A stretch of 45,795 nt of DNA from Sphingobacterium prati (GCF_013167215.1 NZ_JABJWY010000019.1:1-45795), one strand, 5' to 3'. Positions 9,943 through 20,737 are shown, numbered from the stretch's first letter. A program made the numbers and translations. The notes: generated from the letters alone by a model not told the origin.

Positions 9943-12345
9943 CTATTCGTCCCTTAAACTATTTGTCGGGTTCAGTAGCGCGGCTTTAAATGTTTGAAAT
10001 CCTATTGTGATAAATGCGACCAGCGCGACTGTTAATATCGCTATCAGGTATGCCCACCAAGGCATCTCAATATGATACACAAAATTATTTAACCAATTAC
10101 TGAACAGATAATAGGCGATCGGTCCTGCAATAAGAAAAGCAAGAAGAATCAGTTTGATATAATTTGATGAAAGTAAATGGATAATGCTCGGGATACTGGC
10201 GCCCAAAACTTTGCGGATACCGATTTCTTTGCTTCGGGCTTCGGTGGTATAGGCTGCTAATCCCAATAGACCAAGACAGGCAATAAAAAGGGTAAGAAAT
10301 GAAAACATACTCATGATATTGGATGAACGGATTTCATTTTCATATTGGTTTTGTACATGTTGATCTAAAAAAGAAAAATCGAATGCAGCTTCAGGTGCAA
10401 TGGCCGTATATATTTTCTTTATTTGTTCGATATATCCTTGGACATCTGTTGTTTTATAACGAATCAATAAGCTCCGTGGCGATTCAGAGGGATCATTCAT
10501 AGTATAATAGCTGTAGCCTCCGATTTCAGATTTCAGGTTTGAATAATTGAAATCCTTGACAACACCAGTGATGATCGAATTGCTCGGACTCATCTCGGTG
10601 ACAATATGTTTTCCAATGGCTTCCTGGGGAGATTCATATCCTAAAAACTTCTGAACTTTTTCGTTGATCAATACGTAGCAGGTGGAGTCTCGACTTCCCC
10701 AGATATCGGGTAAATCTGTTCCGGCAAGTAGCTTTAAGCCTAATGTCTTTATTGTTTTTCCATAAGTGACACAGCTCAGGGTGGGTAACCCTTTTTTATC
10801 AGTAACTAGTTTATAGGTTGATTTTCCACTTTCGTTACTTCCCGGTATGGACTGTGCAAATGTAGTGGATACTGTATTTGACAAACTTTGAACCTGTTGA
10901 TTGAGCGCGTTGAGTTTTTCTTGGCTTCGGAAAGAGCGGATAGGGATAGAGACCACATGTTCAGGTTGATAGCCTAGGTCTTTGTTTCGGATAAAATTCA
11001 TCTGTGTAAGCATCACGCTAATGCCGATGATCAGGATAATCGAAATGGTAAATTGGCATATGACCAATATTTGTCTGACCAGAACTGTTTTTCCTTGTTT
11101 GTTATAGCCTTTATTCATCAATGCTATTGATTTGATTTTCGATAAAAATAAGGCGGGGTAACTGCCAGCAACAAGTGTAATGATAAACCAAGATAGCGCC
11201 AATATCCCTAACATATCCCAGTTCAAGAGATTTTGGATCGTAATATTTGCACTGCCAATGGCATTAAATACCGGAATCAGAATAACGGAGAGAACCACAC
11301 CTAGTGTTAGGGCAAATAGACTAATCGTTGCGGTTTCAACAAAGAAACGGACAACGAGCTGGCTGCGGGTAGCACCAAGTACTTTGTTTACGCCTACTTC
11401 TTTTGCATTTTTTTGTGATTTTGCGGTAGCTAGGTTCATGTAATTGATACACGCAATCACGATAACAAGAAACGCAAGGATAGATAGCGTCCGAATGGTA
11501 TCAATGTTTCCCATACGCTTGGTGACGCCCTCCCCGAGATTTGATGAGTAAAGATGTACCTTTAATAGTGGTTGTAAGAAAAATTCGGTAAAATATCGGT
11601 GATCTTTTTCGACATATTTGTCAATGAGTTTAGTTGCTTCTTGCGCAACAATAGTTGGATCAGCTCCTTTTTTTAGTAATATATAAGTCTCATAGCTGGC
11701 ATTACTCCAATAGACATTTTGCCCCATCCATGAATCCATAATATTCATGACCATATTACAGTCCAGGGTGCTGTTGGCAGGGAGATCCCTGAATACTCCG
11801 GTTACCTGTACAGTATCTCTTTGGTTGATGGAAATGAGTTTGCCAAGTGCTTCCTGTGTACCAAATAATTTTTCTTTTGAAGATTGGGAAAGGACAATGC
11901 TCTTTTTGTTCGAAAAAGCCGTACGTGCATTTCCTTCAATAAACTGGAAATCGAATATGGAGAATAGAGTCGAATCTGCAAGGTATAATTGTTTTTCGGA
12001 GAAGTTATTATTCTCGGTGCGTATAGAAGCTGTTGCACCGTAGCCGTCTTTTACGAGACGAACCATATTATCCACCTGCGTAATATCTGATTTCAATGCG
12101 GGGCCTACTGCATTGGGCAGGTTGATCATCTTCTCCCGATTGTATTCTGCCGACAACTGCATGTGCAACCGGTATATATTATTGGCTTTTGTATACATGG
12201 TATCAAATCTCAATTCCTGTCGGATAAAGGCAAATAATAATAGCGATACACAGATCCCAATAGCCAGTCCACTAATATTAAGGATACTGAAAAATCGATT
12301 AGCTCCGATGGTTCGCCATGCTGTCTTTATGTAGTTCTTGATCAT
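9943..12345 (-). CDS. MacB/FtsX-type ABC transporter permease (permease 5 of 9)
   Basis: Permease of 800 aa starting MIKNYIKTAWRTIG, with the same eight-helix duplicated layout. The first FtsX motif reads EVGVNKVLGA near residue 315, so the conserved Arg is replaced by Asn. The second, EIGIRKVLGAS near 705, is canonical. It ends in NPTNSLRDE. The gap to permease 6 upstream is 54 bp and to permease 4 downstream 50 bp, consistent with one polycistronic message. Loss of the Arg in only the N-terminal half parallels permease 3 and suggests the two halves couple differently to the ATPase (inference). Confidence 0.92.
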   Translation of the reverse strand: MIKNYIKTAWRTIGANRFFSILNISGLAIGICVSLLLFAFIRQELRFDTMYTKANNIYRLHMQLSAEYNREKMINLPNAVGPALKSDITQVDNMVRLVKDGYGATASIRTENNNFSEKQLYLADSTLFSIFDFQFIEGNARTAFSNKKSIVLSQSSKEKLFGTQEALGKLISINQRDTVQVTGVFRDLPANSTLDCNMVMNIMDSWMGQNVYWSNASYETYILLKKGADPTIVAQEATKLIDKYVEKDHRYFTEFFLQPLLKVHLYSSNLGEGVTKRMGNIDTIRTLSILAFLVIVIACINYMNLATAKSQKNAKEVGVNKVLGATRSQLVVRFFVETATISLFALTLGVVLSVILIPVFNAIGSANITIQNLLNWDMLGILALSWFIITLVAGSYPALFLSKIKSIALMNKGYNKQGKTVLVRQILVICQFTISIILIIGISVMLTQMNFIRNKDLGYQPEHVVSIPIRSFRSQEKLNALNQQVQSLSNTVSTTFAQSIPGSNESGKSTYKLVTDKKGLPTLSCVTYGKTIKTLGLKLLAGTDLPDIWGSRDSTCYVLINEKVQKFLGYESPQEAIGKHIVTEMSPSNSIITGVVKDFNYSNLKSEIGGYSYYTMNDPSESPRSLLIRYKTTDVQGYIEQIKKIYTAIAPEAAFDFSFLDQHVQNQYENEIRSSNIMSMFSFLTLFIACLGLLGLAAYTTEARSKEIGIRKVLGASIPSIIHLLSSNYIKLILLAFLIAGPIAYYLFSNWLNNFVYHIEMPWWAYLIAILTVALVAFITIGFQTFKAALLNPTNSLRDE

Positions 12346-12399
12346 GATCGTATGTGTTTGTGTCTGGCTATATATGAAGTTGTTTCTGGATTATGCTAT

Positions 12400-14817
12400 T
12401 TATTCGTCTCGCAGACTGTCTACTGGATTAGCTTTAGCGGCTTTAAATGTTTGATAGCTAACGGTGATCAGGGCAATGAATACAGCTGACAATCCGGAAA
12501 AAGCAAACATCCACCATTTTGGCTCAATATGGTACGCAAAATTGTCCAGCCATTTGTTCATCGCTATCCACGATAATGGCGTGGCAATACAGATTGCGAT
12601 GACCAATAGTCGGATAAAATCGGAAGAAAGCAACATCACTAAATTATAGATGGATGCACCGAGAACCTTCCGCACCCCGATTTCTTTGGTGCGCTGTTGC
12701 GCCGTATAAGTCACAAGTCCCAGTAAACCTAAACAAGCAATGAAAAGGGCAAGACCTGAAAATGCGGTAAAGAGCCTTCTAAAATTAAAATCAGCTTCGT
12801 ATTGACGGTTAAAATTATCATCTAAGAAACTATATAGAAAGGGACGGTGGGGGGCGAGTTCAGTCCATAATTTACCAATTCGGTCAATTGTTTGCTGATT
12901 GACATTTTGTAGATTCATGGCCAAATAACGGCTGCTACTTGGCTCAAGTCGTAGCGCTAATGGCTCAATTTTGCGATGCAGGGACAGGTAATTAAAATCT
13001 TTAACAACACCGATGACAGTACCTTCTTTACCCCATTGTCTGAATTGTTTTCCGATAACATCTTCTGGGTTTGAATAGCCCCATAATTTAGCTGCAGCTT
13101 CATTAATCACAAGTGAATGGGCGCTATCTGCTGGAAAATCACGTGAATAAGCTCTTCCCGCAGCCATCTTAATGCCCATGTTTGGGATAAAGTCTATATC
13201 TACTTCGTAGAGTGATGGAGCGAAATTGGTCATTTTTCCATCTGTTGACATAATCTCTGTTCCTGCATTTGGAAAAAATGCTCCCGGGACGGTGCGTGAA
13301 GCTGTTACCGACTGTACATCTTTATCCTTTGCGAGTGTATTTTTGATTGCCTCTAAGTTATTGTTGACTTTTTCGTCAAAATTGTAATCGATGACTAGCC
13401 GTTGTGCTTTTTGAAATCCAAGGTCTTGCTGTTGCAACTGATTCAATTGCGAAAATACGATCACAGTACCTGCAATCAGTGCAATGGAAAGGCAGAATTG
13501 AAAAACGACGAGACCCCGACGTAACAATGTCCCGCCTTTACTGTTGCTAAAAGCTCCTTTAAGGACTTGAATTGGTTTAAAGCTTGCCAAAATCAATGTT
13601 GGGTAACTTGCTGCTAAAAATCCGGTTAAGGTTGTTGCTAAAAGAAATATTGACCAAGTAGTACCGTTCAATAATGATGAATAGGTCAGGTGTTTTCCAG
13701 AAAATGCTTCTAAAAAAGGGAGAAAAGCAAGTACAAGAACAATTGCCAATAATCCACTGAAAAAGACAAGAGCCAGCGATTCAGACATAAATTGGAGAAT
13801 CAGATTACTTTTATTAGCGCCGATTGCTTTTCGAACACCGACTTCCTTGGCACGTTCCATGGATCTGGAAGTGGCCAGATTCATAAAGTTCACACAGGCA
13901 ATCAGCAGAATAAATCCGCCAATGATCGTGAAAATATACAAATTTTGATAGCTACCAGTTGCTCCGGGTTGACGATCTGCCGTAGAATGCATATAAGCCT
14001 GAAGCATGGGCTCCAGATGGAAACTGTATCTAGAATTGGCATTTTCTTGCACCGGGATATGTCGTTTGAGAAAATCAGGTATCTTCTGATTGAATTTTAT
14101 AGGATCAAAGTCTTTTGAGGCGAGAAAATAGGTGTAAAAATCCACATAGCCCCAGCCTTCATTTTCAAAGATATCTGGCCTTGCTTTTCGGAATGTACTC
14201 ATTGAGAGTAGAGCATCGAAGGTAAAGTGTGAGTTGGCCGGTACATCTGCCATCACAGCAGTTACGGTATAGAGACCTGCATCTGCGCGGCCGGCAGCGA
14301 GCCCACCTTCAATTGTTTTGCCGATAGGATTCTGGTCGCCGAAATATTTTTTAGCGGTGCTTTCTGTTAATACTACGGAATACGCATTTTTTAGTGCTGT
14401 GTGTGGATTTCCAGCAAGAATTTTCCAGCTGAACACGTCAAATGCAGTAGAATCCATGAAAAATACATTTTCTTCCTGGAACCTATTTTCTCCTTGCTTG
14501 AGTAGGATGGACGTTTGCCCAGAGAATTGAACGATCTTCTCTATCTCAGGGAAGTCGGCTTTCAGCGCCTCACCAATTGGGGCATTTCCCCAGATTTGAT
14601 GTTGTTCTGTGCTGCCGACTTCTCTATAGTCATGTACGATGCGGAAAATGCGGTCTTTGTTGACATGATATTTATCGTAGGAAAGTTCATTCTGTACATA
14701 AATAACAATTAATAAACAGCAAGCCAAGCCAATGGCAAGGCCTACAATGTTTATGGTGGCATAACCTCTATTATTAAGGATATTACGCCAGGCTATTTTT
14801 ATATAATTTTGTATCAT
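12400..14817 (-). CDS. MacB/FtsX-type ABC transporter permease (permease 6 of 9)
   Basis: Permease of 805 aa, start MIQNYIKIAWRNIL, with N-terminal helix about 22-43, periplasmic domain, FtsX block 1 with EVGVRKAIGA near residue 323, second periplasmic domain, FtsX block 2 with EIGVRKVLGAS near 710, and C-terminal NPVDSLRDE. It is preceded by a 197-bp gap, the second largest in the array. That gap has neither the paired palindromes nor a TGGCA element, so I predict read-through from upstream, though a weak promoter cannot be excluded. Confidence 0.92.
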   Translation of the reverse strand: MIQNYIKIAWRNILNNRGYATINIVGLAIGLACCLLIVIYVQNELSYDKYHVNKDRIFRIVHDYREVGSTEQHQIWGNAPIGEALKADFPEIEKIVQFSGQTSILLKQGENRFQEENVFFMDSTAFDVFSWKILAGNPHTALKNAYSVVLTESTAKKYFGDQNPIGKTIEGGLAAGRADAGLYTVTAVMADVPANSHFTFDALLSMSTFRKARPDIFENEGWGYVDFYTYFLASKDFDPIKFNQKIPDFLKRHIPVQENANSRYSFHLEPMLQAYMHSTADRQPGATGSYQNLYIFTIIGGFILLIACVNFMNLATSRSMERAKEVGVRKAIGANKSNLILQFMSESLALVFFSGLLAIVLVLAFLPFLEAFSGKHLTYSSLLNGTTWSIFLLATTLTGFLAASYPTLILASFKPIQVLKGAFSNSKGGTLLRRGLVVFQFCLSIALIAGTVIVFSQLNQLQQQDLGFQKAQRLVIDYNFDEKVNNNLEAIKNTLAKDKDVQSVTASRTVPGAFFPNAGTEIMSTDGKMTNFAPSLYEVDIDFIPNMGIKMAAGRAYSRDFPADSAHSLVINEAAAKLWGYSNPEDVIGKQFRQWGKEGTVIGVVKDFNYLSLHRKIEPLALRLEPSSSRYLAMNLQNVNQQTIDRIGKLWTELAPHRPFLYSFLDDNFNRQYEADFNFRRLFTAFSGLALFIACLGLLGLVTYTAQQRTKEIGVRKVLGASIYNLVMLLSSDFIRLLVIAICIATPLSWIAMNKWLDNFAYHIEPKWWMFAFSGLSAVFIALITVSYQTFKAAKANPVDSLRDE

Positions 14818-15014
14818 GGATGCTGTTTTTTAATTTATTCAGTTATCTGTTTCTCGTAATTGCCTTATGAGTACTTCATTATTTTATGTATTCATCTTTA
14901 AACCATTTTGAGATTGGCCAATGCCCCTTGTTAGTTAATGAAATAATCGTGTAGAGATCGTAATGGGATCATTTCTGATACCCATCACTTTCTCTGATCA
15001 CTATTGAGCTTCTT

Positions 15015-17390
15015 TTATTCATCTCTTAGACTTTCTACTGGATTGCTCAAAGCTGCGCGAACGGCCTGATAACTAACGGTGATAATTGCGATCAGCAAGG
15101 CCAAAATACTTCCCAGGACAAATGTTTGTACGTCCAGATCTGTTTTATAGGCAAAATTGCTCAACCATTGTTTCATTAGATAAACCGCGATAGGGCATGC
15201 TATCAAAATGGCAATGGAAACGAGTATCACGAAGTTTTTGCCTAATAATCGGACGACGCCAAAGGTGCTTGCTCCAAGTACCTTGCGGATTCCGATTTCC
15301 TTTATGCGCATTTGTGCTTCGTGAGTTGCCAGCGCAAACAAACCCAAAGCGGATATAAAAATTGCAATACCTGCAAAAATGTTGAATAGCAGGCCGGTGC
15401 GGCGCTCCGATTTATACAAATTGTCAAATTGCTGATCAATGAATGTATAGTTAAAAGGAGTATCGGAAGGATAACGATTATATATTTTTTCTAATGCCTT
15501 AATCGCCTCAGGAGCTTTTGTCGTACTTGTTTTGACATATAAAGTACCCGCTCCCCAACGTGTCCAGAAGACCATCGGGCCTATTTTGTCTTTGATGGAT
15601 TTAAAGTGAAAGTCTTTTACTACACCGATAATCTGTCCCGGGACATCATGAAAACTCATATTGGACCCCACGTATGGCGGTTTTAACCCCATTTGTTTTG
15701 CCAAGGTCTCGTTGATGATATATCCAGACGAATCAGCCGGCATGCCGGTAAAGTTTTTTCCTTCCAGAAATTGCATATTCATCAAAGGAATAAAATCCTT
15801 ATCGATGGTCGCCTGTGCAACAATCAGTTTGTTGTCTTTGGACTTGCCCGGCCACTCTATATCTCCAGTGGCATTTCCGAAATCCGTCATATTGTAAACG
15901 CCGGACAAGGAGACAGCTTGTATGGCGTTATTGTTTTTGAGTTCGGTTCGTATCGCATCCATATGTTTATAGGCTTCCTCTGGAAGACCAAGGGTCATGA
16001 CATGATCTCTGTCATATCCAAGATTGATTTTTTGGATAAAGGCCAATTGGTTTCTGATTACCAACGTACATACAATCAGCGTCACGGAGAGCGTAAATTG
16101 GAAAACTACCAATATTTTACGCATCGTATTTGAGGAAATACCTTTTACGGATTTTCCTTTTAACGAATGGATTGGATTGAATGATGAAAGTTGTATCGCA
16201 GGATATATGCTGGACAGACCCAATGTCCCTATAATTGCAGCCCCAATGTACAGCCATATTGTGGTATTATGGAAAGAAAAGCTGATTGATTTTTGTGCGA
16301 TCTGATTATATCCTGTATGAAGAATCAATATAAGAATGAAAGCTATTAGCAACGAGCAAAGGAATACAACAACCGTTTCTGTAAGGAACTGTAGGAATAG
16401 GTGGAGACGGTTGGCACCGATTATTTTTCGGATACCGACATCTTTCGCCCGATCCAATGCCCTGGCGGTGCTCAGATTGACATAATTTACCGCACCAATG
16501 ACCAGCAGCAATATGGCAATAATCCCAAAGATCTGCACCATGCGGAGCGTCGATTTATTACCGTCAGGAGCAATTAAATGCATGTTTTTTAAGGGGTCTA
16601 AAACAAATACGGTCGAATTCTCACCGTCGCGAGCTTTGGTATAGGAGTCTGTGACAGATTTCCCGATGACTGCTGCTGAAGCGTAGGGTTTGACCTTAAT
16701 ATAGGTTGAAAAACTGTAACTGCCCATATCTTCATCGATTGTTTTCCATTTGCCATTACCGCCCCAGTTTGTAAATCGCTGTGCATGATAACCCAGTGGG
16801 ATAACGACGTCGAACTGCATTGAGGAGTTTTGGGGGATATCTTTTAGGACACCCGCCACGGTGAATAGATCTTTCTGATAACGGAAAGTTTTTCCGATAG
16901 CCTGCTGAGTGCTAAAAAGTTTTTCGGCTGTCGATGGGGTGATAAGCGCCTGTTTGTAATTTGCTTGAAAACCTGAAAGGGAACCCTCTTGCAACGGGAA
17001 ATGAAACATGTTGAAAAAATTACCATCAACATAATAGATGTTCATATCTGTTACGGGACGTTTCAGCTTATCATTGACCAGTGTGGTATTATAATCCTGC
17101 GAAACGCGCGTTGCGTACTCCACCTCGGGTACATTTTGTGCATAGTTTCCAATCGGACCTGGAGAAGTGCCCCATATAGAACCATTGTGCTCAGGATCTA
17201 AATGAGCATTGACTTTGTAGATATGCTCATAGTCCGGATGGAATTTATCAAAGCTTTGTTCATCCTGTACCCAGAGAATAATTAATATCGAGGCAGTAAG
17301 ACTGACCGACAAACCTAATATATTGATAGCGGTATAGAATTTTCTTTTCCTTAATTCTCTGATTGCGGTTATTAAATAATTCTTTATCAT
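15015..17390 (-). CDS. MacB/FtsX-type ABC transporter permease (permease 7 of 9)
   Basis: Permease of 791 aa, start MIKNYLITAIRELRKRK, with the standard layout: helix about 20-42, FtsX block 1 motif DVGIRKIIGA near residue 315 (Asp in place of Glu), FtsX block 2 motif EIGIRKVLGAS near 696, C-terminal NPVESLRDE. It lies 48 bp after permease 8. An imperfect inverted repeat at 14965-14983, about 30 bp past the stop codon, is too weak and lacks a T-tract, so I do not call a terminator there. Confidence 0.92.
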   Translation of the reverse strand: MIKNYLITAIRELRKRKFYTAINILGLSVSLTASILIILWVQDEQSFDKFHPDYEHIYKVNAHLDPEHNGSIWGTSPGPIGNYAQNVPEVEYATRVSQDYNTTLVNDKLKRPVTDMNIYYVDGNFFNMFHFPLQEGSLSGFQANYKQALITPSTAEKLFSTQQAIGKTFRYQKDLFTVAGVLKDIPQNSSMQFDVVIPLGYHAQRFTNWGGNGKWKTIDEDMGSYSFSTYIKVKPYASAAVIGKSVTDSYTKARDGENSTVFVLDPLKNMHLIAPDGNKSTLRMVQIFGIIAILLLVIGAVNYVNLSTARALDRAKDVGIRKIIGANRLHLFLQFLTETVVVFLCSLLIAFILILILHTGYNQIAQKSISFSFHNTTIWLYIGAAIIGTLGLSSIYPAIQLSSFNPIHSLKGKSVKGISSNTMRKILVVFQFTLSVTLIVCTLVIRNQLAFIQKINLGYDRDHVMTLGLPEEAYKHMDAIRTELKNNNAIQAVSLSGVYNMTDFGNATGDIEWPGKSKDNKLIVAQATIDKDFIPLMNMQFLEGKNFTGMPADSSGYIINETLAKQMGLKPPYVGSNMSFHDVPGQIIGVVKDFHFKSIKDKIGPMVFWTRWGAGTLYVKTSTTKAPEAIKALEKIYNRYPSDTPFNYTFIDQQFDNLYKSERRTGLLFNIFAGIAIFISALGLFALATHEAQMRIKEIGIRKVLGASTFGVVRLLGKNFVILVSIAILIACPIAVYLMKQWLSNFAYKTDLDVQTFVLGSILALLIAIITVSYQAVRAALSNPVESLRDE

Positions 17391-17438
17391 AGAGATAGGC
17401 GTTTATTGTATTGATTACTATTGAGCTTCTTTACTGTT

Positions 17439-19856
17439 TTATTCATCCCTTAAACTATCTACTGGATTTGCGCGGGCAGCATTGACGGATTGATAACTCA
17501 TAGCTAAAAATGCTACGCCAATAGTTACTATTGCTGGAATGATAAACATCCACCAGCTGAGTTCTATTTTAAATGCAAAGTCTGTTAGCCATTTATCAAT
17601 CGCTAGCCAGGCAATCGGTGTGGCGATTAGGATCGAGATAACAATTAGTTTGATATAATCTTTTGAGAGCAGTAGCACAATTCCACTAACCGTGCTTCCC
17701 AAAATTTTTCGGATACCGATTTCTTTTGTCCGCTGGTGTGTAGTTAATGTCACTAATCCGATCAATCCCAAGCAGCTTAATAAAATGGTAATTGACGTTG
17801 ACAAATTGATTATTTTATAAAAACGATAATCTTTCTCATAGAGTTCCTTGATCCGTTCGTCATAAAATTGATAGGTAAATGGTGCATTTGGATATACGTT
17901 TTCCCATTCATTTTTTATGGATGCGATTGCCTGATGCCATTTTTTAGGATCTCCATTTAATTTGATATTAATATTCTGTAGTGTGCCCTTGTTGGTTGAG
18001 ACTTGCATAGCAAGGGGCTCTAATGGAGCATGAAGATTAAAGTTGTGGAAATCGGCCAATATGCCAACAATTGTCGTTGGACGATCGTTTACGGTAACAA
18101 TTGTTCCGACAGCTTCAGCTGGCGATTTAAATCCAAACTTGCTAATGGCCTTTTGATTGATCAGTATTCCTGAGGTTGTATCCGAAAGTTTGAGGGCCCG
18201 TCCGGCCAGTAATTTCATCCTAAATACATCTAAATAATTCTCTTCGATATATTTAAAGGGCATATTGACCAAGATCTGGCCTGTATCGCTCTGCATCATG
18301 ATATTATTTCCCCATTGATCATTATTCATCGGGAGATGACCTAAAGAAACCTGCTCGATTTCAGGATATTTTTGGAGAAGTTCTTTCAACAGAAACGGAC
18401 TTTTGCCTGAATCTTCTGCTTTTTTATAGGGCAGTTTGAGGGTAACAACAGCACCATCCTGAAAGCCAACATCACTGTTTAAAGCATGTTGTAACTGTAA
18501 ACCCATGATCACAGTCAGTACAACAAAAGCCTGGGCGATCACAAATTGAAAGACGATGAGAATCTTTCGGAGTGAAATACCACTAAAGGAAATTTTATCG
18601 GTCGCATGTATTTTGATGGCCTCAACGATGTGTACTTTGTTGATAAGATAAGTTGGATATAGACTGGAAATTAAAGTCAATAGTGTAATAAGTCCCAATA
18701 GAAAGATAAAGACAGGTAGACTATCTGAATAGGAGTTTATATTGTCCGGAAGATATGTACTAAATGTAAGTTCAAATATTTTGACCAATGGCCAGGAGGA
18801 TAATAGCCCAACTAGACAGGTAAAAAAGGTTTCTTTAATAAATGACAGCGTCAGGTGTCGTGGTTGCTCTCCTAATGTTTTTCGAATGCCGATTTCCCTG
18901 GCCCGGGCGGGAACACGGGCCGTAGTCAAGTTGATGTAATTAATGCTAGCCAGTATGAGCAAAAATGCCGCAATGCCAATAAGTCCAAACATGACCTGCT
19001 TGTCGCTGCTGTTTAAAATAAATTTATTGAAATGTAGTCCAGTAAGCGGAGCTAATTCGTAACCAGCCGTTATATTGTGCTGTTTAAATTTGTCGCCCAC
19101 CATCTCACTGAACTTTTTGGTTGCAGCGCTAGTGACTTGCGCGGGACTTCCGTTTTCAGTTAATTTAACATAAACATGGAAATTAGAACTTGAATTCTCC
19201 CAGTTGTCTGCTTCCTGAGGATTCGGGTTTACACGGATAAATTCCTTGTTGACAAAACTGCTCGGATAGTCTAAGTCGACGACAACTCCGGTCACAGTAA
19301 GGAGCTGATCATCGTATTGCATTGTCCTGCCGAGAAGAGATTTTAAATCTGCATCTGGGAAATATTGCTTTGCACGTGAGACCGTCAGGATGATCTCATT
19401 GTTGTTTTTGAGTGCGGTATTCGGATTACCAACAATCCATTTGTAGGGAACAAGTTTAAAATAGTCCGTAGTGGCTGCTACAATTTTGTCCTGCTCATTG
19501 AACTCCAAGGTTTCGTTATCGGAACGCCTAACCTTGATGCTTTCAAATGATCGATTAGCGATAGGTGCAACCAATTCCAATCCGGTCAGATCTTTCTTTA
19601 AGTTAGCACCGAGATAAGTACCTAGGGGGTAGGGGGTACCATCAAAACGATGGATATTTTCACCTTCCTTAAAGGACGAGTAAAGTTTATAAATCCGTTC
19701 CTTGCCGGGATGATTCCGGTCGAAACTGAATTCGTAGTTGACAATCCGAAATACAATCCAGCTTGCGCTGATCCCGATCGCCAGACCGATGATATTGAGG
19801 AAGGTAAACAGACGGTTACGTCCCCATTGTCTTAAAATTATTTTTAAACCTTTCAT
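17439..19856 (-). CDS. MacB/FtsX-type ABC transporter permease (permease 8 of 9, divergent subtype)
   Basis: Permease of 805 aa, start MKGLKIILRQWGRNRL. FtsX motifs are EIGIRKTLGE near residue 319 and EIGIRKILGST near 710, the latter the only Ile/Thr variant in the array. It ends in NPVDSLRDE. Together with permease 4 it forms a subtype marked by FVIAQAF in the central helix and an extended first periplasmic domain. It follows the ATPase gene by 98 bp with no recognisable promoter, so it is probably the first permease after the ATPase on the same transcript. Confidence 0.92.
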   Translation of the reverse strand: MKGLKIILRQWGRNRLFTFLNIIGLAIGISASWIVFRIVNYEFSFDRNHPGKERIYKLYSSFKEGENIHRFDGTPYPLGTYLGANLKKDLTGLELVAPIANRSFESIKVRRSDNETLEFNEQDKIVAATTDYFKLVPYKWIVGNPNTALKNNNEIILTVSRAKQYFPDADLKSLLGRTMQYDDQLLTVTGVVVDLDYPSSFVNKEFIRVNPNPQEADNWENSSSNFHVYVKLTENGSPAQVTSAATKKFSEMVGDKFKQHNITAGYELAPLTGLHFNKFILNSSDKQVMFGLIGIAAFLLILASINYINLTTARVPARAREIGIRKTLGEQPRHLTLSFIKETFFTCLVGLLSSWPLVKIFELTFSTYLPDNINSYSDSLPVFIFLLGLITLLTLISSLYPTYLINKVHIVEAIKIHATDKISFSGISLRKILIVFQFVIAQAFVVLTVIMGLQLQHALNSDVGFQDGAVVTLKLPYKKAEDSGKSPFLLKELLQKYPEIEQVSLGHLPMNNDQWGNNIMMQSDTGQILVNMPFKYIEENYLDVFRMKLLAGRALKLSDTTSGILINQKAISKFGFKSPAEAVGTIVTVNDRPTTIVGILADFHNFNLHAPLEPLAMQVSTNKGTLQNINIKLNGDPKKWHQAIASIKNEWENVYPNAPFTYQFYDERIKELYEKDYRFYKIINLSTSITILLSCLGLIGLVTLTTHQRTKEIGIRKILGSTVSGIVLLLSKDYIKLIVISILIATPIAWLAIDKWLTDFAFKIELSWWMFIIPAIVTIGVAFLAMSYQSVNAARANPVDSLRDE

Positions 19857-19954
19857 CGTTTTATACTTTAAACTCGTTTATTCAATAGCCCTTTTTCCTA
19901 TAATTTACATGGACTTTAGATTAAAACATTTCTTATCCTTACAACGTATCTTTG

Positions 19955-20653
19955 CTAGGATCCTAATGATGTTGTTTCCATGATCACCTGTCCATCCAGC
20001 ATGCGGATCACACGATCGGAGAATTTAGCGTCGTGTTCACTGTGGGTTACCATCACGATGGTTGTGCCAGCCTCATTCAATTCGGTCAGGAGCTGCATGA
20101 CCTCATTACCGTTGTTGGAATCCAGGTTACCGGTAGGCTCATCGGCAAGAATTAATTTCGGATTATTGACGACAGCACGGGCGACAGCTACACGTTGTTG
20201 TTGACCACCTGACAGCTGCTGTGGAAAGTGGTTGCGACGGTGCATGATTTGTACTTTTTCCAGAACTTCTTCGACACGTTTTTTGCGTTCAGCCGCAGGG
20301 ACATTGGTATAGACAAGAGGAAGTTCCACGTTTTCAAATACCGTCAGCTCATCAATTAGATTGAAACTCTGGAATACAAAACCAATATTATGCTTACGAA
20401 GATCCGAGCGACCGCGTTCTTTAAATTTGGCCACCTCGATTTCGTTAAATAGGTAGCTTCCCTCGTCCAAATCATCCAATAAACCGATAATATTCAGTAA
20501 GGTTGATTTGCCACAACCCGAAGGGCCCATTACGGCGACGAATTCACCCTCTTTCACGTGAATATTCAAATTGTTTAGTGCGACAGTTTCGACTTCCTCT
20601 GTGCGGTAATACTTTTGAAGATTGGTTATTTTAATCATATTTTTTGCGCTCAT
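19955..20653 (-). CDS. MacB/LolD-type ABC transporter ATP-binding protein
   Basis: Cytoplasmic ATPase of 232 aa, the only one in the window and so the presumed motor for all nine permeases. Visible motifs: Walker A GPSGCGKST at 43-51, Q-loop Gln95, signature LSGGQQQRVA at 147-156, Walker B ending LILADEP at 167-173 with catalytic Glu172, and switch His204. Length and motifs match the MacB-nucleotide-binding/LolD/FtsE group. A second ATG at codon 6 (20638) would give the start MIKITNLQK, typical of the family; either is possible. It sits between permease 9 (84 bp upstream) and permease 8. Confidence 0.96.
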   Translation of the reverse strand: MSAKNMIKITNLQKYYRTEEVETVALNNLNIHVKEGEFVAVMGPSGCGKSTLLNIIGLLDDLDEGSYLFNEIEVAKFKERGRSDLRKHNIGFVFQSFNLIDELTVFENVELPLVYTNVPAAERKKRVEEVLEKVQIMHRRNHFPQQLSGGQQQRVAVARAVVNNPKLILADEPTGNLDSNNGNEVMQLLTELNEAGTTIVMVTHSEHDAKFSDRVIRMLDGQVIMETTSLGS

Positions 20654-20737
20654 GGTTGTATGTTTTGGGCCTTGGCAATCGCTTTAGGCTGTTAATATGC
20701 TGTTTAATATATTCTTTTAAATTGTTTATTTGTCTGT

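Noticed and set aside
14965..14983. Inverted repeat GGGATCA/TGATACCC between permeases 7 and 6
   Set aside because: Imperfect with a bulge, no T-tract, not part of the paired-palindrome pattern.
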